DNA of 43,011 bases from Verrucomicrobia subdivision 3 bacterium UBA693 (lineage in GTDB: Bacteria; Verrucomicrobiota; Verrucomicrobiia; Limisphaerales; UBA8199): positions 1 through 43,011 of the forward strand of contig DBMR01000115.1 in the NCBI GenBank assembly GCA_002298785.1. The letters are read 5' to 3'. The notes under the pieces are model-generated. The model made no database searches and was not told where the DNA came from. It saw only the letters and a program-made list of their open reading frames with translations. Every line of letters starts with the position of its first letter. Positions within the stretch are counted from its first letter, which is position 1. This document shows, one piece after another, positions 26,301 to 33,858 of this stretch. Made by a program: the position numbers and the translations under genes.

Positions 26301-26627
26301 CGGAGGGAGGAGTTGGCCATCCAACCGGAGCCCGCACCCGCCTACGTCGCCTTGACGGTCCAGGATTGGGGTTGCGGCATTCCCTCGGAGAATCTTTCGC
26401 GAATTTTTGAGCCGTTTTTTACCACCAAGGCATTCTCCGCTCGCCGCGGGACGGGTCTGGGTCTATCCATGGTATATGAGATGGCACGCAAAATGGGTGC
26501 CGGGCTGGCCGTGGCTTCGGCCCTAGATGAAGGCAGCACGTTCACCCTGATTCTCCCCGTCGCCGCCGTAACGGATTCTCCACCAGCACCACCGCCACCA
26601 GGCTCCGCCTCCCCAGGATCACCATGA
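23373..26627 (+). CDS. Membrane sensor histidine kinase with periplasmic beta-propeller and Y_Y_Y domain
   Basis: 1,084-residue two-component sensor. An N-terminal signal/anchor (FFPLLLAAVLCYSLASAQ, to about residue 42) precedes a long set of two-component-regulator propeller blades (for example DGSLWVASNSGLFRW and RGRLWVGTASGLARF). A Y_Y_Y domain (LVYSYRLDEQEWSPF, near residue 685) and one membrane helix (about 748-768) follow. The cytoplasmic part has the H-box GVAHDFNSILSI (His near 812), N-box NFVLNAAES (about 920) and G-boxes DWGCGIP (about 997) and GTGLGLSMV. The kinase half resembles NtrB-like kinases. It probably senses an extracellular carbohydrate, by analogy with hybrid systems in Bacteroidetes. 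The start codon is GTG. Its stop overlaps the response regulator ATG. Confidence 0.9.
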   Translation: MILNCITARLRQRTPAPVRRRSGLFFPLLLAAVLCYSLASAQESLVWRVYRVGDGLPESACAAVSVAPSGKVFARHFNLPFLSELDGYAVNRLNAPDLGPTRIYGSRGDQVWAVVPTGLAEYRNGEWVTYPVDEIAAEFNLRNPRYTDPLPLCMVRQGLVLVLLPGQLMMFNAQAPRQPRKVLLRKADDLRLGAFLGLVLARDDALWVTAERGVAKIGGPARNVSPKSEWVEYLAPPDFGARNFQQPQEDATGGLTLLADPTQGEEKVVVHFENGHWNEPMDAGTRLRAAWRGPGGHFWSMSLRTLRQQSSPHAAFVQVPDISARQYLDVAVEPGGAFWLATSDGLFRYALPSWRQPPESGKSLAHCLAADDQGGMWFVTGSSLCRATNGGLRPFPLPEAVSDAPTVRALYGVGSGRWVLETEDRLFTFQSETEAYREVLSAARQGSFRVLGIHKQRGLLVQKRITGPTPVVETFDGLKWEAWKWPGPDPGVGEVLSAVLILQNGDVWVSGELGLAWWRNGEWRRYLIPEKFPATAFEFVDLGDGHLACATRDQVWEFDGRDWKLLRGGFDQVNRIYRASDGSLWVASNSGLFRWLRGIWLEQGTPEGLPDSNVRDLCEDTRGRLWVGTASGLARFHPEADQDPPRTTIRKIPTGGGTEEGVATLGFAAQDKWKFTPRERLVYSYRLDEQEWSPFSSVSEALYTDLSAGNHVFQARSMDRNFNLEQDPARFEFVVVLPWYKDLRVVGTTALGALVAMFFAALAFNRHLRLKRSYAEVERKVAERTRELEVASRALAQSQRMNALGTLAAGVAHDFNSILSIIMGSTQIIEDNLDNPRKIRTRVDRIKTVVEQGAGLVKAMLGYSRSEQAIDVVGDLNQLVTAATRLLGDRFLSEVQITFEPAANLPPVRGSAELIQQILINFVLNAAESMTTRPRVLIQTRPWQQSPQVPLAASDPAQGVSVEVSNNSGENSTGSSRREELAIQPEPAPAYVALTVQDWGCGIPSENLSRIFEPFFTTKAFSARRGTGLGLSMVYEMARKMGAGLAVASALDEGSTFTLILPVAAVTDSPPAPPPPGSASPGSP

Positions 26628-27283
26628 CCAATCCCTCCGCTCCCCTTATCCTGATCATTGAAGACGACGATCTCCAATATGAGATCTACGAAGATGCCTT
26701 GGAGCGATACCGCCTGCTCCGGGCGACCACGGGCAGCGAGGCCCTCGACCTCATCCCCAGCCAATGCCCAAACGTCGTGATCCTGGATCACGTCCTTTCC
26801 AAAGGTGAAAAGGGCCTCGATTTCCTGCCCGAATTGAAGGAGTTGATTCCGTTTGTGCCCATCATTGTGGTGTCCGGAGCGCTGGAAGTGCACCAGCAAA
26901 TGCAAGCCCTGCAAGGACCGCGCCGGGCGCATTATTGCCTCACAAAACCGGTCGACTTGCGGGCGCTGAAGCAAACCGTGGAGACCGCCCTGAAAGAATG
27001 CGGTGAAACGGAGACCGTGCGGCAATTCGAGGCTCTGGAACGTTCCCGCCGTGTGGATGCCCTCGAACTTTTCAGCCGTTCCACCGACCGCCTGAGCCGC
27101 CAGGGACATATTCGCGAATTGGTCAAGAATCAGAGTGAGCGTCCCAACATCTCCGCCCTCGCCCGCCAATTCAGAGTCGCTCGCCGCACCATCATTCGCG
27201 ATCTGCAAGAGCTGATTCGGCGGGGAGAATTGAAGCCCGAGATTTATCCGGAATGGGAAAACCCGGGGGATGCAGATGAGTAA
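26624..27283 (+). CDS. Response regulator with receiver domain and small C-terminal helix-turn-helix
   Basis: 219-residue response regulator. The receiver domain has the acidic pocket EDDD (residues 13-16), phosphoacceptor Asp55 in VVILDHVL, the conserved hydroxyl in VVSGA, and Lys in LTKPVD. A linker helix leads to a C-terminal HTH (SALARQFRVARRTIIRDLQELIRRGEL, about 175-205) resembling DeoR/HTH_11-type helices rather than OmpR or NarL types. It overlaps the kinase gene by 4 nt (ATGA), making the pair a coupled two-component system. The glycoside-hydrolase-like gene 18 bp downstream is probably in the same transcript. Confidence 0.88.
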   Translation: MTNPSAPLILIIEDDDLQYEIYEDALERYRLLRATTGSEALDLIPSQCPNVVILDHVLSKGEKGLDFLPELKELIPFVPIIVVSGALEVHQQMQALQGPRRAHYCLTKPVDLRALKQTVETALKECGETETVRQFEALERSRRVDALELFSRSTDRLSRQGHIRELVKNQSERPNISALARQFRVARRTIIRDLQELIRRGELKPEIYPEWENPGDADE

Positions 27284-27301
27284 CACGGACGGTTTAGGTC
27301 T

Positions 27302-28987
27302 ATGGCCCAGCCAAAACTGAGCGTGTCGGCGGCACTATTGTTGGTGATGGCAGGGTTGATCTCGGCCAGGACGTTGGACGCCGCACCCGTGAAATCGGCG
27401 GCGCTGGTCCTGCCCGAAAGGCCTGACGCTTTCACGCTGAGGGCGAGCCAGATTCTGCAGCGGCAAATCACCAGAAGGTGCGCGGCCACGTTTACCAACA
27501 GCGGCGTGGTTGATCTAAAAATCGAGCTCGCGCTCCAACCGGATATCGACCAGGAAAGCTATCGTCTGTCGGATCGACCCGGGGGCACCATCCTGATCGA
27601 GGGGGGTGACATGCGCGGATTGATCTACGGCATCGGCAAATTCCTGCGAACTTCCAGATACGACCAGGGTGGGTTCACGCCAGGCACGTGGCGGGGCGCT
27701 TCGCGGCCCGCCGCACCAGTTCGTGGGATCTACTTTGCCACACATTTTAACAATTACTATGAAGCGGCGCCGATCGAGGAGGTGCGCGAGTACGTTGAGG
27801 ACCTGGCGCTTTGGGGACTCAACCAGTTGCAGGTCACCTTCCCACGCTGGCATTACTCTGGATTTTCGGATCCCGACGCACAACGAGCGTTGGACCGGCT
27901 CCGGCTCATCCTGCGCGCCGCCAGGCAAGCCGGCATGCAGGTCACACTGCTGATTGCCGCCAACGACGATTTCAAGTCTGCGCCGGTCGAATTCAGGCGT
28001 GTCCCGGTGCCGGACCCCTTAAAGCGCCGTGGTGACTTCGGGGTGAACCTGTGCCCGAGCAAGCCTAAGGCGCGTGCATTGCTGCTGAGTGACTGGCGCC
28101 GTCTCCTGGATGAATTTAAGGACCCCGGCCTCGATGCGGTCGAATTCTGGCCCTATGACGAAGGGGGTTGCGGTTGCGAAAATTGCTGGCCCTGGGGCGC
28201 TCGGGGTTTTCCGAACCTCTGTCGGGAGCTTTCTGGCATCGCTCGCGAGAAGTTCCCCGCCATCAAGACCATCATCTCCACCTGGACTTTCGATACTCCA
28301 CCAGCCGGAGAATGGGAAGGTTTGCGTCGGTTCCTGGACTCGGATCGCACCTGGGTTGATTATGTTCTGGCCGACGCTCACGAGGACTTTCCCCGGTATC
28401 CGCTGGAACAGGGTGTTCCCGGCGGCCGGCCACTGTTGAATTTCCCGGAAATCAGCATGTGGGGGCAAAGCCCCTGGGGAGGCTATGGGGCAAACCCGTT
28501 CCCGGCTCGACTGCAACGATTGTGGAATCAAACGCAGCGGAAGCTCTCCGGCGGCTTCCCTTATTCTGAAGGCATCTACGAGGATCTCAACAAGGTCATC
28601 TGCAGCCAGCTTTATTGGGATGGCGGCCGTCCCACGCTCGAGACCGTTCGGGAGTATGTGGCCTTTGAATTCTCCCCGCAGGTCACCGAGTCGGTCGCTC
28701 GCGCCATCACCTTGTTGGAAGTGAATCATGACCGAAAACGGCTCGATCCGGTTGCATTGGAGGCCTTCCGATTGCTCGCGGAGGCGGAGCAGAAATTGAC
28801 ACCGCAGGCGCGCGCCTCCTGGCGTTGGCGGATCTTGTATCTTCGCGGGCTCATTGACCGGGAGTTGGTCGGGACGAAAGGCCGGTTGGAGGGAGCGACC
28901 TTGCGAAAGGCTTTCGAGGAACTAACCGCGATCTACCACGCGGAGGGAGCCCATTCAATGCCCATACACCCACCAGTGGTTCCCTGA
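27302..28987 (+). CDS. Secreted glycoside-hydrolase-like protein (GH20/GH67-type architecture)
   Basis: 561-residue exported protein with a signal peptide ending near DAAP (about residue 28). Residues 35-125 form a small alpha/beta domain ending RGLIYGIGKFLRT, like the non-catalytic N-terminal domains of GH20 and GH67 enzymes. A TIM-barrel-like region starts at VRGIYFATHFNNYYEAAP and contains YDEGGCGCENCWPWG (about 284-298). In related uncharacterised secreted proteins an acidic pair and Cys pair occur at this place. The exact family and substrate are not recognised, so catalytic activity is inferred. It follows a sensor kinase/response regulator pair by 18 bp, consistent with substrate-responsive expression of a carbohydrate-active enzyme. 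Confidence 0.7.
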   Translation: MAQPKLSVSAALLLVMAGLISARTLDAAPVKSAALVLPERPDAFTLRASQILQRQITRRCAATFTNSGVVDLKIELALQPDIDQESYRLSDRPGGTILIEGGDMRGLIYGIGKFLRTSRYDQGGFTPGTWRGASRPAAPVRGIYFATHFNNYYEAAPIEEVREYVEDLALWGLNQLQVTFPRWHYSGFSDPDAQRALDRLRLILRAARQAGMQVTLLIAANDDFKSAPVEFRRVPVPDPLKRRGDFGVNLCPSKPKARALLLSDWRRLLDEFKDPGLDAVEFWPYDEGGCGCENCWPWGARGFPNLCRELSGIAREKFPAIKTIISTWTFDTPPAGEWEGLRRFLDSDRTWVDYVLADAHEDFPRYPLEQGVPGGRPLLNFPEISMWGQSPWGGYGANPFPARLQRLWNQTQRKLSGGFPYSEGIYEDLNKVICSQLYWDGGRPTLETVREYVAFEFSPQVTESVARAITLLEVNHDRKRLDPVALEAFRLLAEAEQKLTPQARASWRWRILYLRGLIDRELVGTKGRLEGATLRKAFEELTAIYHAEGAHSMPIHPPVVP

Positions 28988-29077
28988 TCCAGGCGGCGCG
29001 GTCCGGCGCATGCCCGTGTGGTTTTGTCCAGGTCGCCTCAAACCACCAGGGGAGCATACGAGTCGCTGAAAAGCCGT

Positions 29078-29105
29078 TTGGCGTTGGCCGCGGACATGAT
29101 ACACT
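29078..29105 (+). promoter_or_regulatory. Possible sigma-70 promoter before the TPR gene
   Basis: TTGGCG (29078-29083), a 16-bp spacer, then TACACT (29100-29105). The -10 ends only 6 nt before the GTG at 29112, so a transcript from here would be leaderless or the true start would be the ATG at 29139. The match is moderate. Confidence 0.3.
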
Positions 29106-29111
29106 CTGCGT

Positions 29112-30071
29112 GTGCTGCATTTGCCAATTCTACTTGTGATGCTTGCCCTGTGCGGATCCTGCCTCACCGGGCGGGCCGCCGATGCTCCCAAACCTTCCGC
29201 TTCCGCGCCGGCGCCTGCCGTCGACGCCATCCAGCAGGAATATCAGAAGCTTCTGGATGAAGATAATGCCGCACAATCCGAGGTGGACGACTGGATCGTG
29301 GAAAATGATAAGTTTGCCGAACGCGGGGCGGCGATTCCGGCGGCCGATATGCGGGCGAAAATCCAGCGCCGTTTCGCGCCGGTGCGAAAGGGTTACGAGG
29401 ATTTTCTGTTGCGGCATCCGGAGCATGTAAAGGCGCGCATCGCTTACGCGAGTTTTTTGGGAGACATCCACGATGAAGAAGGAGCCCAATTGCAGTTGGA
29501 AAAGGCCATGACCTATGAAACCAATAATCCGGCCATCTACAACAACCTGGCCAATATTTATGGACACATCGGCCCGGTGCGGAAGGCGTTCGAGTTCTAT
29601 GCGCGGGCCATCGAATTGAATCCGCATGAGGCGGTTTATTATCAGAATTACGCAACCACGGTTTATCTCTTTCGCAAGGACGCCGCCGAGGTCTATGGGT
29701 TGACCGAACAACAGGTATTCAACAAGGCCCTGGATTTATATCGCAAAGGACTGAATGCGGACCCGACCAATTTCCTCCTGGCGTCGGACCTGGCTCAGAC
29801 CTATTACGGCATCGAGCCGCGGCGAACGGAGGAAGCGCTGGGAGCCTGGACAAACGCATTTAAACTGGCCCGCGACGAAGTCGAGCGCGAGGGTGTTCAC
29901 CTGCATTTTGCCCGGCTCAAAATGGCGGCGCGTCGATTCCAGGAAACGCACGCACACCTCGGTTCGGTAACCAACAACCTCTATAGCGATTTGAAAAATC
30001 GCTTGGAACGTAACCTGAAGGAGCAGGAGACCAAGGTCGCCCTGGAACTCAAAGAGACCTCCCCAAAGTGA
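29112..30071 (+). CDS. Exported TPR-repeat protein
   Basis: 319-residue protein with an N-terminal signal sequence (HLPILLVMLALCGSCLTGRAA). CGSC gives a possible but imperfect lipobox. After a Pro/Ala-rich linker there are at least three tetratricopeptide repeats. Examples are VKARIAYASFLGDIHDEEGAQLQLEKAM, the NNPAIYNNLANIYGHIGPVRKAFEFYARAIELNP unit and NFLLASDLAQTYYGI. TPR units mediate protein-protein contacts, and no enzymatic domain is present. The start is uncertain (GTG 29112 or ATG 29139). It follows the hydrolase gene after a 124-bp gap with its own weak promoter. Confidence 0.82.
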   Translation: MLHLPILLVMLALCGSCLTGRAADAPKPSASAPAPAVDAIQQEYQKLLDEDNAAQSEVDDWIVENDKFAERGAAIPAADMRAKIQRRFAPVRKGYEDFLLRHPEHVKARIAYASFLGDIHDEEGAQLQLEKAMTYETNNPAIYNNLANIYGHIGPVRKAFEFYARAIELNPHEAVYYQNYATTVYLFRKDAAEVYGLTEQQVFNKALDLYRKGLNADPTNFLLASDLAQTYYGIEPRRTEEALGAWTNAFKLARDEVEREGVHLHFARLKMAARRFQETHAHLGSVTNNLYSDLKNRLERNLKEQETKVALELKETSPK

Positions 30072-30163
30072 TCCGGTAACCACCGGCTCAGGCCTGGATT
30101 TGCTTGGGATTGGATTCCGCAAGGTGGCACACGCCTCTCCGCGCAGTTGACCGCTTCATGAGA

Positions 30164-30227
30164 CTCGAACACCATCCTCGCAGGCTGAGTCCCGCTCCGG
30201 CGGTTGTGCCGGGGCTCACCGTTGAGC
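30164..30227 (+). other. attC-like site ahead of a lone cassette gene
   Basis: The box GTTGAGC (30221-30227) matches the integron R' consensus GTTRRRY exactly and ends 6 nt before the next ATG. CTCGAAC (30164-30170) can pair with it if one G is bulged. Between them is a stem around TGAGTCCC...GGCTCA and CCGGC...GCCGG (30186-30218). Size (64 bp) and layout fit a short attC. This is a by-eye fold. Confidence 0.4.
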
Positions 30228-30233
30228 CTTAAT

Positions 30234-30497
30234 ATGCAGATCCATTTCAAAGACTTCTTTCCTGCCACGACAAAGACGGGGATACTCTCACGAACGCAGG
30301 AGTCATTCGTCGACACTTTGGGGCGAGCTAATGCCTGGCTCGCCAGTTCTGGCGTGCAGGCCATCAACGTGGAGACGGTGGTCTTTCCAAATATCAGCGC
30401 AAAAGATTCATCGAAGGTCGACGCCGTCATCATGGGCGATTTCGCTGCGGAGTGGCATCAGTTCATCCGCATTTGGTATGAAATGCCTACAGCTTAA
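30234..30497 (+). CDS. Small hypothetical protein, probable cassette gene
   Basis: 87-residue soluble protein of unknown function starting at ATG 30234 (the frame is open 10 codons further). It contains GRANAWLASSGVQAINVETVVFPN and ends HQFIRIWYEMPTA. I recall small proteins of this look (INVETVV near the middle, WHQF(I/V)R(I/V)WY at the end) from accessory regions of related bacteria, without a function. It starts 6 nt after a perfect GTTRRRY box. Its stop codon lies inside GCTTAAC (30492-30498), a perfect RYYYAAC box, which is the usual arrangement of an integron gene cassette. Confidence 0.65.
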   Translation: MQIHFKDFFPATTKTGILSRTQESFVDTLGRANAWLASSGVQAINVETVVFPNISAKDSSKVDAVIMGDFAAEWHQFIRIWYEMPTA

Positions 30498-30653
30498 CCC
30501 GACCCTGGACGCAAACTGGCACCGATCGCTCTGGTTCAGTTCGCTGGGTCACCTCGGAACCTGTCCTCTGGGTGTTGCTTGGCCTCCCAGCTGCAACCGC
30601 TCGAGTTGTCATTGGGACTAATGCGGATTCCGCGGAAAGGGAGCCACCGGAGC

Positions 30654-30671
30654 GCGAGCTTCCAAGCTCGC
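30654..30671. repeat. Short palindromic repeat GCGAGCTT-CC-AAGCTCGC
   Basis: An 8-bp perfect stem with a 2-nt loop, preceded by CCGGAGC. It has the form of dispersed REP-like elements common in Verrucomicrobia and Planctomycetes intergenic DNA. It lacks a T-tract, so it is unlikely to be an intrinsic terminator. Confidence 0.5.
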
Positions 30672-30698
30672 TTATGCAGGTGCGGGTGGGGGAGAGGT

Positions 30699-30839
30699 TC
30701 ACACCGAGAACACCGCCAGCATGCCCAAAATGATCTGAGCTAAGATTTGATCCCTTTTCCGGACTGGGTTCAGCAGCTTGGCATTGGGGTTGGAAACCAC
30801 CGCCTCCTGCTCCTGGCGCGGGTTCTTCAGGCTCCGCAT
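30699..30839 (-). CDS. Possible 46-residue ORF with hydrophobic C-terminus
   Basis: ATG at 30839 to TGA at 30699. The product is basic at first (MRSLKNPRQEQEAVVSNPNA), continues KLLNPVRKRDQILAQ and ends in a hydrophobic helix IILGMLAVFSV. The same frame stays open for about 19 codons upstream without a start codon and reads like coding sequence (RKHRQLQRE), so this may be the 3' part of a decayed gene. No family was recognised, and coding status is uncertain. Confidence 0.3.
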   Translation of the reverse strand: MRSLKNPRQEQEAVVSNPNAKLLNPVRKRDQILAQIILGMLAVFSV

Positions 30840-30985
30840 TTCCCTTTGGAGTTGGCGATGTTTGCGGACCGTCCTGGCATTTTTGGGTGATCTAGGTAGA
30901 ACCAGGAATTAATTCCCAGTTCGGCCGCCAATATCTACTTACTAGCCATTCTTTACCAACGATTAAATGGCCGAAAAGGAAGCAA

Positions 30986-31094
30986 CACTCACGCGAAGAC
31001 CCGAAGACGCAAAGAATGATGAAAGAGGGTATCGAGCGGGTGGTCTGCGGGCTTTGGGAGGAAAACCTTGGCGTCGTTGCGTCGTTGCGTGAGA
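30986..31094. repeat. Imperfect inverted repeat of CACGCAAAGACGCAAAG type
   Basis: The left arm (30986-31014, around TCACGCGAAGACCCGAAGAC) and the right arm (31066-31094, read on the minus strand as TCACGCAACGACGCAACGAC) match at about 20 of 26 positions, with about 50 bp between. The arms are themselves built of short ACGCAAAG-like units. The annotated start of the portal remnant lies inside this element. Confidence 0.5.
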
Positions 31095-31242
31095 CAAAGC
31101 CCGATTTCAACCCTCGCGGCATTGGCCATGCCTGGTATCGCAAACTCTTCATCCAGCCCCACCTCGATGGTAGGGCCCTTTCGCCGACAGCGCCGGCAGG
31201 AACGACTTCCACGTCGTCCCCAATCAATTCCAATTGGGGCCT

Positions 31243-31270
31243 CTCAACTATCAACTCTCAACCATTAACT
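31243..31270 (+). repeat. Heptamer tandem repeat (TCAAC type), four units
   Basis: Units CTCAACT, ATCAACT, CTCAACC, ATTAACT. A 7-bp stem CCCCAAT...ATTGGGG (31218-31239) lies just upstream. The array is inside the portal remnant at the junction between non-phage and phage-like sequence. Confidence 0.7.
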
Positions 31271-31385
31271 CCTTCCGATGAATTCGAGACCAACCTGGTG
31301 GAGCAGATCCGAGTGTTGCGGTTGGTGCTGACCGGGAATGGCGGTGAGTTCTGCCGCGTGGACGTTTGGCAACGCAATCCCAACT

Positions 31386-31413
31386 ATCAGCCATCAACTC
31401 TCAACCATCAACC
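31386..31413 (+). repeat. Second TCAAC-type heptamer repeat, four units
   Basis: Units ATCAGCC, ATCAACT, CTCAACC, ATCAACC, with a fifth partial unit upstream. Same family as the array 140 bp before. It inserts about ten residues into the portal frame without breaking it. Confidence 0.7.
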
Positions 31414-31414
31414 C

Positions 31415-31447
31415 CAATGGAACCTCGTGGAAACGAGAGTTCCATTG
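31415..31447 (+). repeat. 14-bp hairpin directly after the heptamer repeat
   Basis: CAATGGAAC-CTCGT pairs with ACGAG-GTTCCATTG around a GGAA loop, with one bulged A. It abuts the heptamer array and overlaps portal coding sequence. No T-tract follows. Confidence 0.6.
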
Positions 31448-32364
31448 CGACTGGGCAAACCGCTGCCGCTGATTCCGTTTGTCTTTCACGGGCCGCAGCA
31501 CGGCAGGCCTGACGTGGACAAGGGGCCGCTGGAGGACATCATCGCGGCGAATCTGGATCATTATCGCCTCGATGCGGACTTCAAGCATGGCCTGCATTTC
31601 ACCGCGCTGCCGACGGCGTGGGTGAGCGGATTCGACAAGGCGGCAAGCCTGAGAATCGGGTCGAGCACGGCATGGGTGACGGAGACGCCGGGAGCGACGG
31701 CTGGTTACCTTGAATTCTCCGGCCAGGGGCTGACGACCTTCGAGCGAGCCATGGATCGGGATGAGAAGCACATGGCGGTGTTGGGTTCGCGCATGCTGGA
31801 GGACATGAAACGGGTCGGCGAAACCGCCACCGCGATCGAGCTCCGGCAATCTGGTGAATACAGCATCCTCGGCAGTGTGGCGCAAAACGTGAGCGACAGC
31901 CTGACCCAGGTGCTGCGCTGGGCCTACTGGTGGAACTCGACGGAGGAGCTTCCTGATGACCTGACGGAATCGCATGTGCTGGTGCGGTTGAATACCGACT
32001 TCAGCACGCGAGGACTGGCCAGCCAGGATGTGCAGGCAATTGTGGCAGCCTGGCAATCGGGCGCCATCAGCCTGGACACGATGCATGAGCTATTTCGACG
32101 CGGCGAGATTCTGCCGGAAGGACGCACGAATGAGGAGGAGCTGAAACTTTTGGAGGCGGACGCCAAGCGCGCGGCCGCACAGGTGAAACAAACAACCGAA
32201 CAGGTGATGTGATATGGCGTTGAAGGGGCTGGTGGGTAGGTGCCGATGCAGGCGGTCGAGGCGGGGATGAACCCGGGGGAGGCATTCGGGTGCCTGATTC
32301 AAGTGCTTGAGGGGCGAACTGGCCAGACCGATCTGCCTGAAACTCACTCTATTGGCTGCGTGGG

Positions 32365-33858
32365 TTACGCACGCGTTTCGACAGTTTGCTTCCGAACGAA
32401 AGCCAGGGTGTCTACGACCTGCTCGGAGCGGGTCCAATTTGTCTCAGGCGAAGTCAATTGCAGGGGTCGTAACTGGGCGGCGAGGTTCCGGTCAGTGACA
32501 TGTTCCCGGATGGCGGCGGGGCTCATCTGGCCGAGTGTGGCGAGGGCCCAATCCTTGGTGGTGGGGGAGGCGCAGGTTCGCAATGCAACCAAGCGCGGGG
32601 CGGAGACACCGGCAGGAATGGTCCTGGCCAAGACGAGCGAGGCGCTGGCGCGTTTCCGCTCAGAGGCGGCTTCGTCAGCGAGAATAGCGATCAGATGGTC
32701 GGCGACGGTGGCATCGGCGTCCGAGCCGAATGCGCAGACTGTGTGAACAAGTTCATCCACGGCGGGTGCGTCGAGGAACGCCAGCAAGCGGGGGTAGGCG
32801 CGCAGGCCATCTTTGCCAAGGCCCCAGATAGCCGCCTGGCGTACTTCATCGTTGAGCAGGGCTTCGGCTTGGGCGCACTCGGTAAGCAAATCGGCGCAGC
32901 GGGCCGCAAGGGGTGTAACTTTTAGCTCTGACAGCGCTAGAGTTGCCTCCATCCTCAAGAACGGGACTTGCGGCTCGTTGATGGCGGCCCTGAGCAGGGC
33001 CAAACCGCGGTCGTTGCCGAGCCTTACAAGGGAGGCGGCTGCCTCAAGGGCAACCCGGCCCTCTGCGTCACGCTCGGCGATCCTGGTGATCGCTGGGACG
33101 TCGGGAGCGGCACCCACGACTCCCAGAGCCTTCACAGCAACGTAGCGGTCGATCGGAGAATCCGATCGGAGCATGTCGCGCGGGTTCCAGCGTGCTTGCT
33201 GAGGATTGGGAAAAGCCGCCTTGGCGACCGGGAGGCCGGCAAGAAACTGAGAGTCCGCCAAAAAGCGCTGGCCAACCTGAAAGTAGGAGGTCTTGCCACG
33301 GAGTTGGTAGGTCTGGTTGCGGCCGCTGTCCAGGCGGGTTGAGAGGCGGGCCTGATCTAAGGCTTGGACGACGCCGTTGGTACTTGGGACAATCGAGGGC
33401 CACTCTCTGTCGCGTTCCGCACCTTCGCTTGCGGATTTTGGAGGGCCAAGCCGACTCGCATCTTCTGTTGCTTGGAGGTCCTGAACCCAAAAGAGTTCGG
33501 CGTTGTCGGCTGCTTGGAGTCTACCGCCTTCGGCCTCACGGATGAGGACGAAAGCGACCATGTCGCGCGGGGCCAAACCCGTGTTCCATCTCCGGTCGGG
33601 ATTGGTCGGGGCGTCGCTCATCTTGATGGTGAGGTCGCTCTTGGCCCTAACTTCGACGCGCAACCCAGTATGGACGCACAGGAGATCAGGCAGGCGAAGG
33701 CGTTTTACCTTCGTTGACCAAATCTTGTTGCTGCGGGAATAGCGCTCCAGCTCAATAGGGTGCAGACCGGCCCGCACCATGAGCTCGCAGACGCGGCGCG
33801 CGCCGAGGGCACCCATGGTGAGGAACTTCAGGAAGCTGGAATCAACCTTTAGTCCCAC
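32365..33858 (-). CDS. HEAT-repeat protein with possible PD-(D/E)XK-like N-terminus; candidate restriction endonuclease
   Basis: 497-residue soluble protein starting at GTG. Residues 1-110 hold RLRLPDLLCV (Pro57-Asp58) then, eleven residues on, RVEVRAKSDL (Glu69-Val-Arg-Ala-Lys73). The spacing fits a PD-(D/E)XK nuclease core, although Lys two residues after Glu is replaced by Arg and a Lys lies two further on. Residues about 230-480 form helical HEAT-like repeats such as RYVAVKALGVVGAAPDVPAI and RMEATLALSELKV. Its start overlaps the regulator gene by 17 nt on the same strand, and the divergent gene is a PvuII-type methyltransferase. It therefore occupies the position of the endonuclease in a PvuII-like locus. 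Nuclease activity is inferred and no close named homologue is recognised. Confidence 0.7.
   Translation of the reverse strand: MGLKVDSSFLKFLTMGALGARRVCELMVRAGLHPIELERYSRSNKIWSTKVKRLRLPDLLCVHTGLRVEVRAKSDLTIKMSDAPTNPDRRWNTGLAPRDMVAFVLIREAEGGRLQAADNAELFWVQDLQATEDASRLGPPKSASEGAERDREWPSIVPSTNGVVQALDQARLSTRLDSGRNQTYQLRGKTSYFQVGQRFLADSQFLAGLPVAKAAFPNPQQARWNPRDMLRSDSPIDRYVAVKALGVVGAAPDVPAITRIAERDAEGRVALEAAASLVRLGNDRGLALLRAAINEPQVPFLRMEATLALSELKVTPLAARCADLLTECAQAEALLNDEVRQAAIWGLGKDGLRAYPRLLAFLDAPAVDELVHTVCAFGSDADATVADHLIAILADEAASERKRASASLVLARTIPAGVSAPRLVALRTCASPTTKDWALATLGQMSPAAIREHVTDRNLAAQLRPLQLTSPETNWTRSEQVVDTLAFVRKQTVETRA

Larger units (their letters stand above)
30498..31015. other. Accessory intergenic region with repeats and a possible small minus-strand ORF
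   Basis: 518 bp between the lone cassette gene and the portal remnant. It holds a short perfect hairpin repeat, a possible 46-residue minus-strand ORF and the left arm of a larger inverted repeat. No other feature was recognised. Confidence 0.5.
31016..32212 (+). pseudogene. Remnant of a DUF4055 phage portal-like gene, N-terminus missing
   Basis: Only the second part of the 398-residue frame looks like the phage family DUF4055, a portal-protein-like group of tailed phages. It starts near DEFETNLVEQIRVLRL (about residue 87) and continues with LPLIPFVFHGPQHG, NLDHYRLDADFKHGLHFTALPT, AGYLEFSGQGLTTFERAMDRDEKHMAVLGSRML-type segments and an acidic/basic C-terminus. Everything before residue 87 is repeat-derived DNA and not portal sequence, so the first half of the gene is lost. 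Two heptamer arrays and two hairpins also sit inside the frame. Probably not functional. Confidence 0.75.

Noticed and set aside
32214..32270. Short ORF directly after the portal remnant
   Set aside because: Only 18 codons, arginine-rich and without conserved features; probably residue of a lost downstream phage gene.
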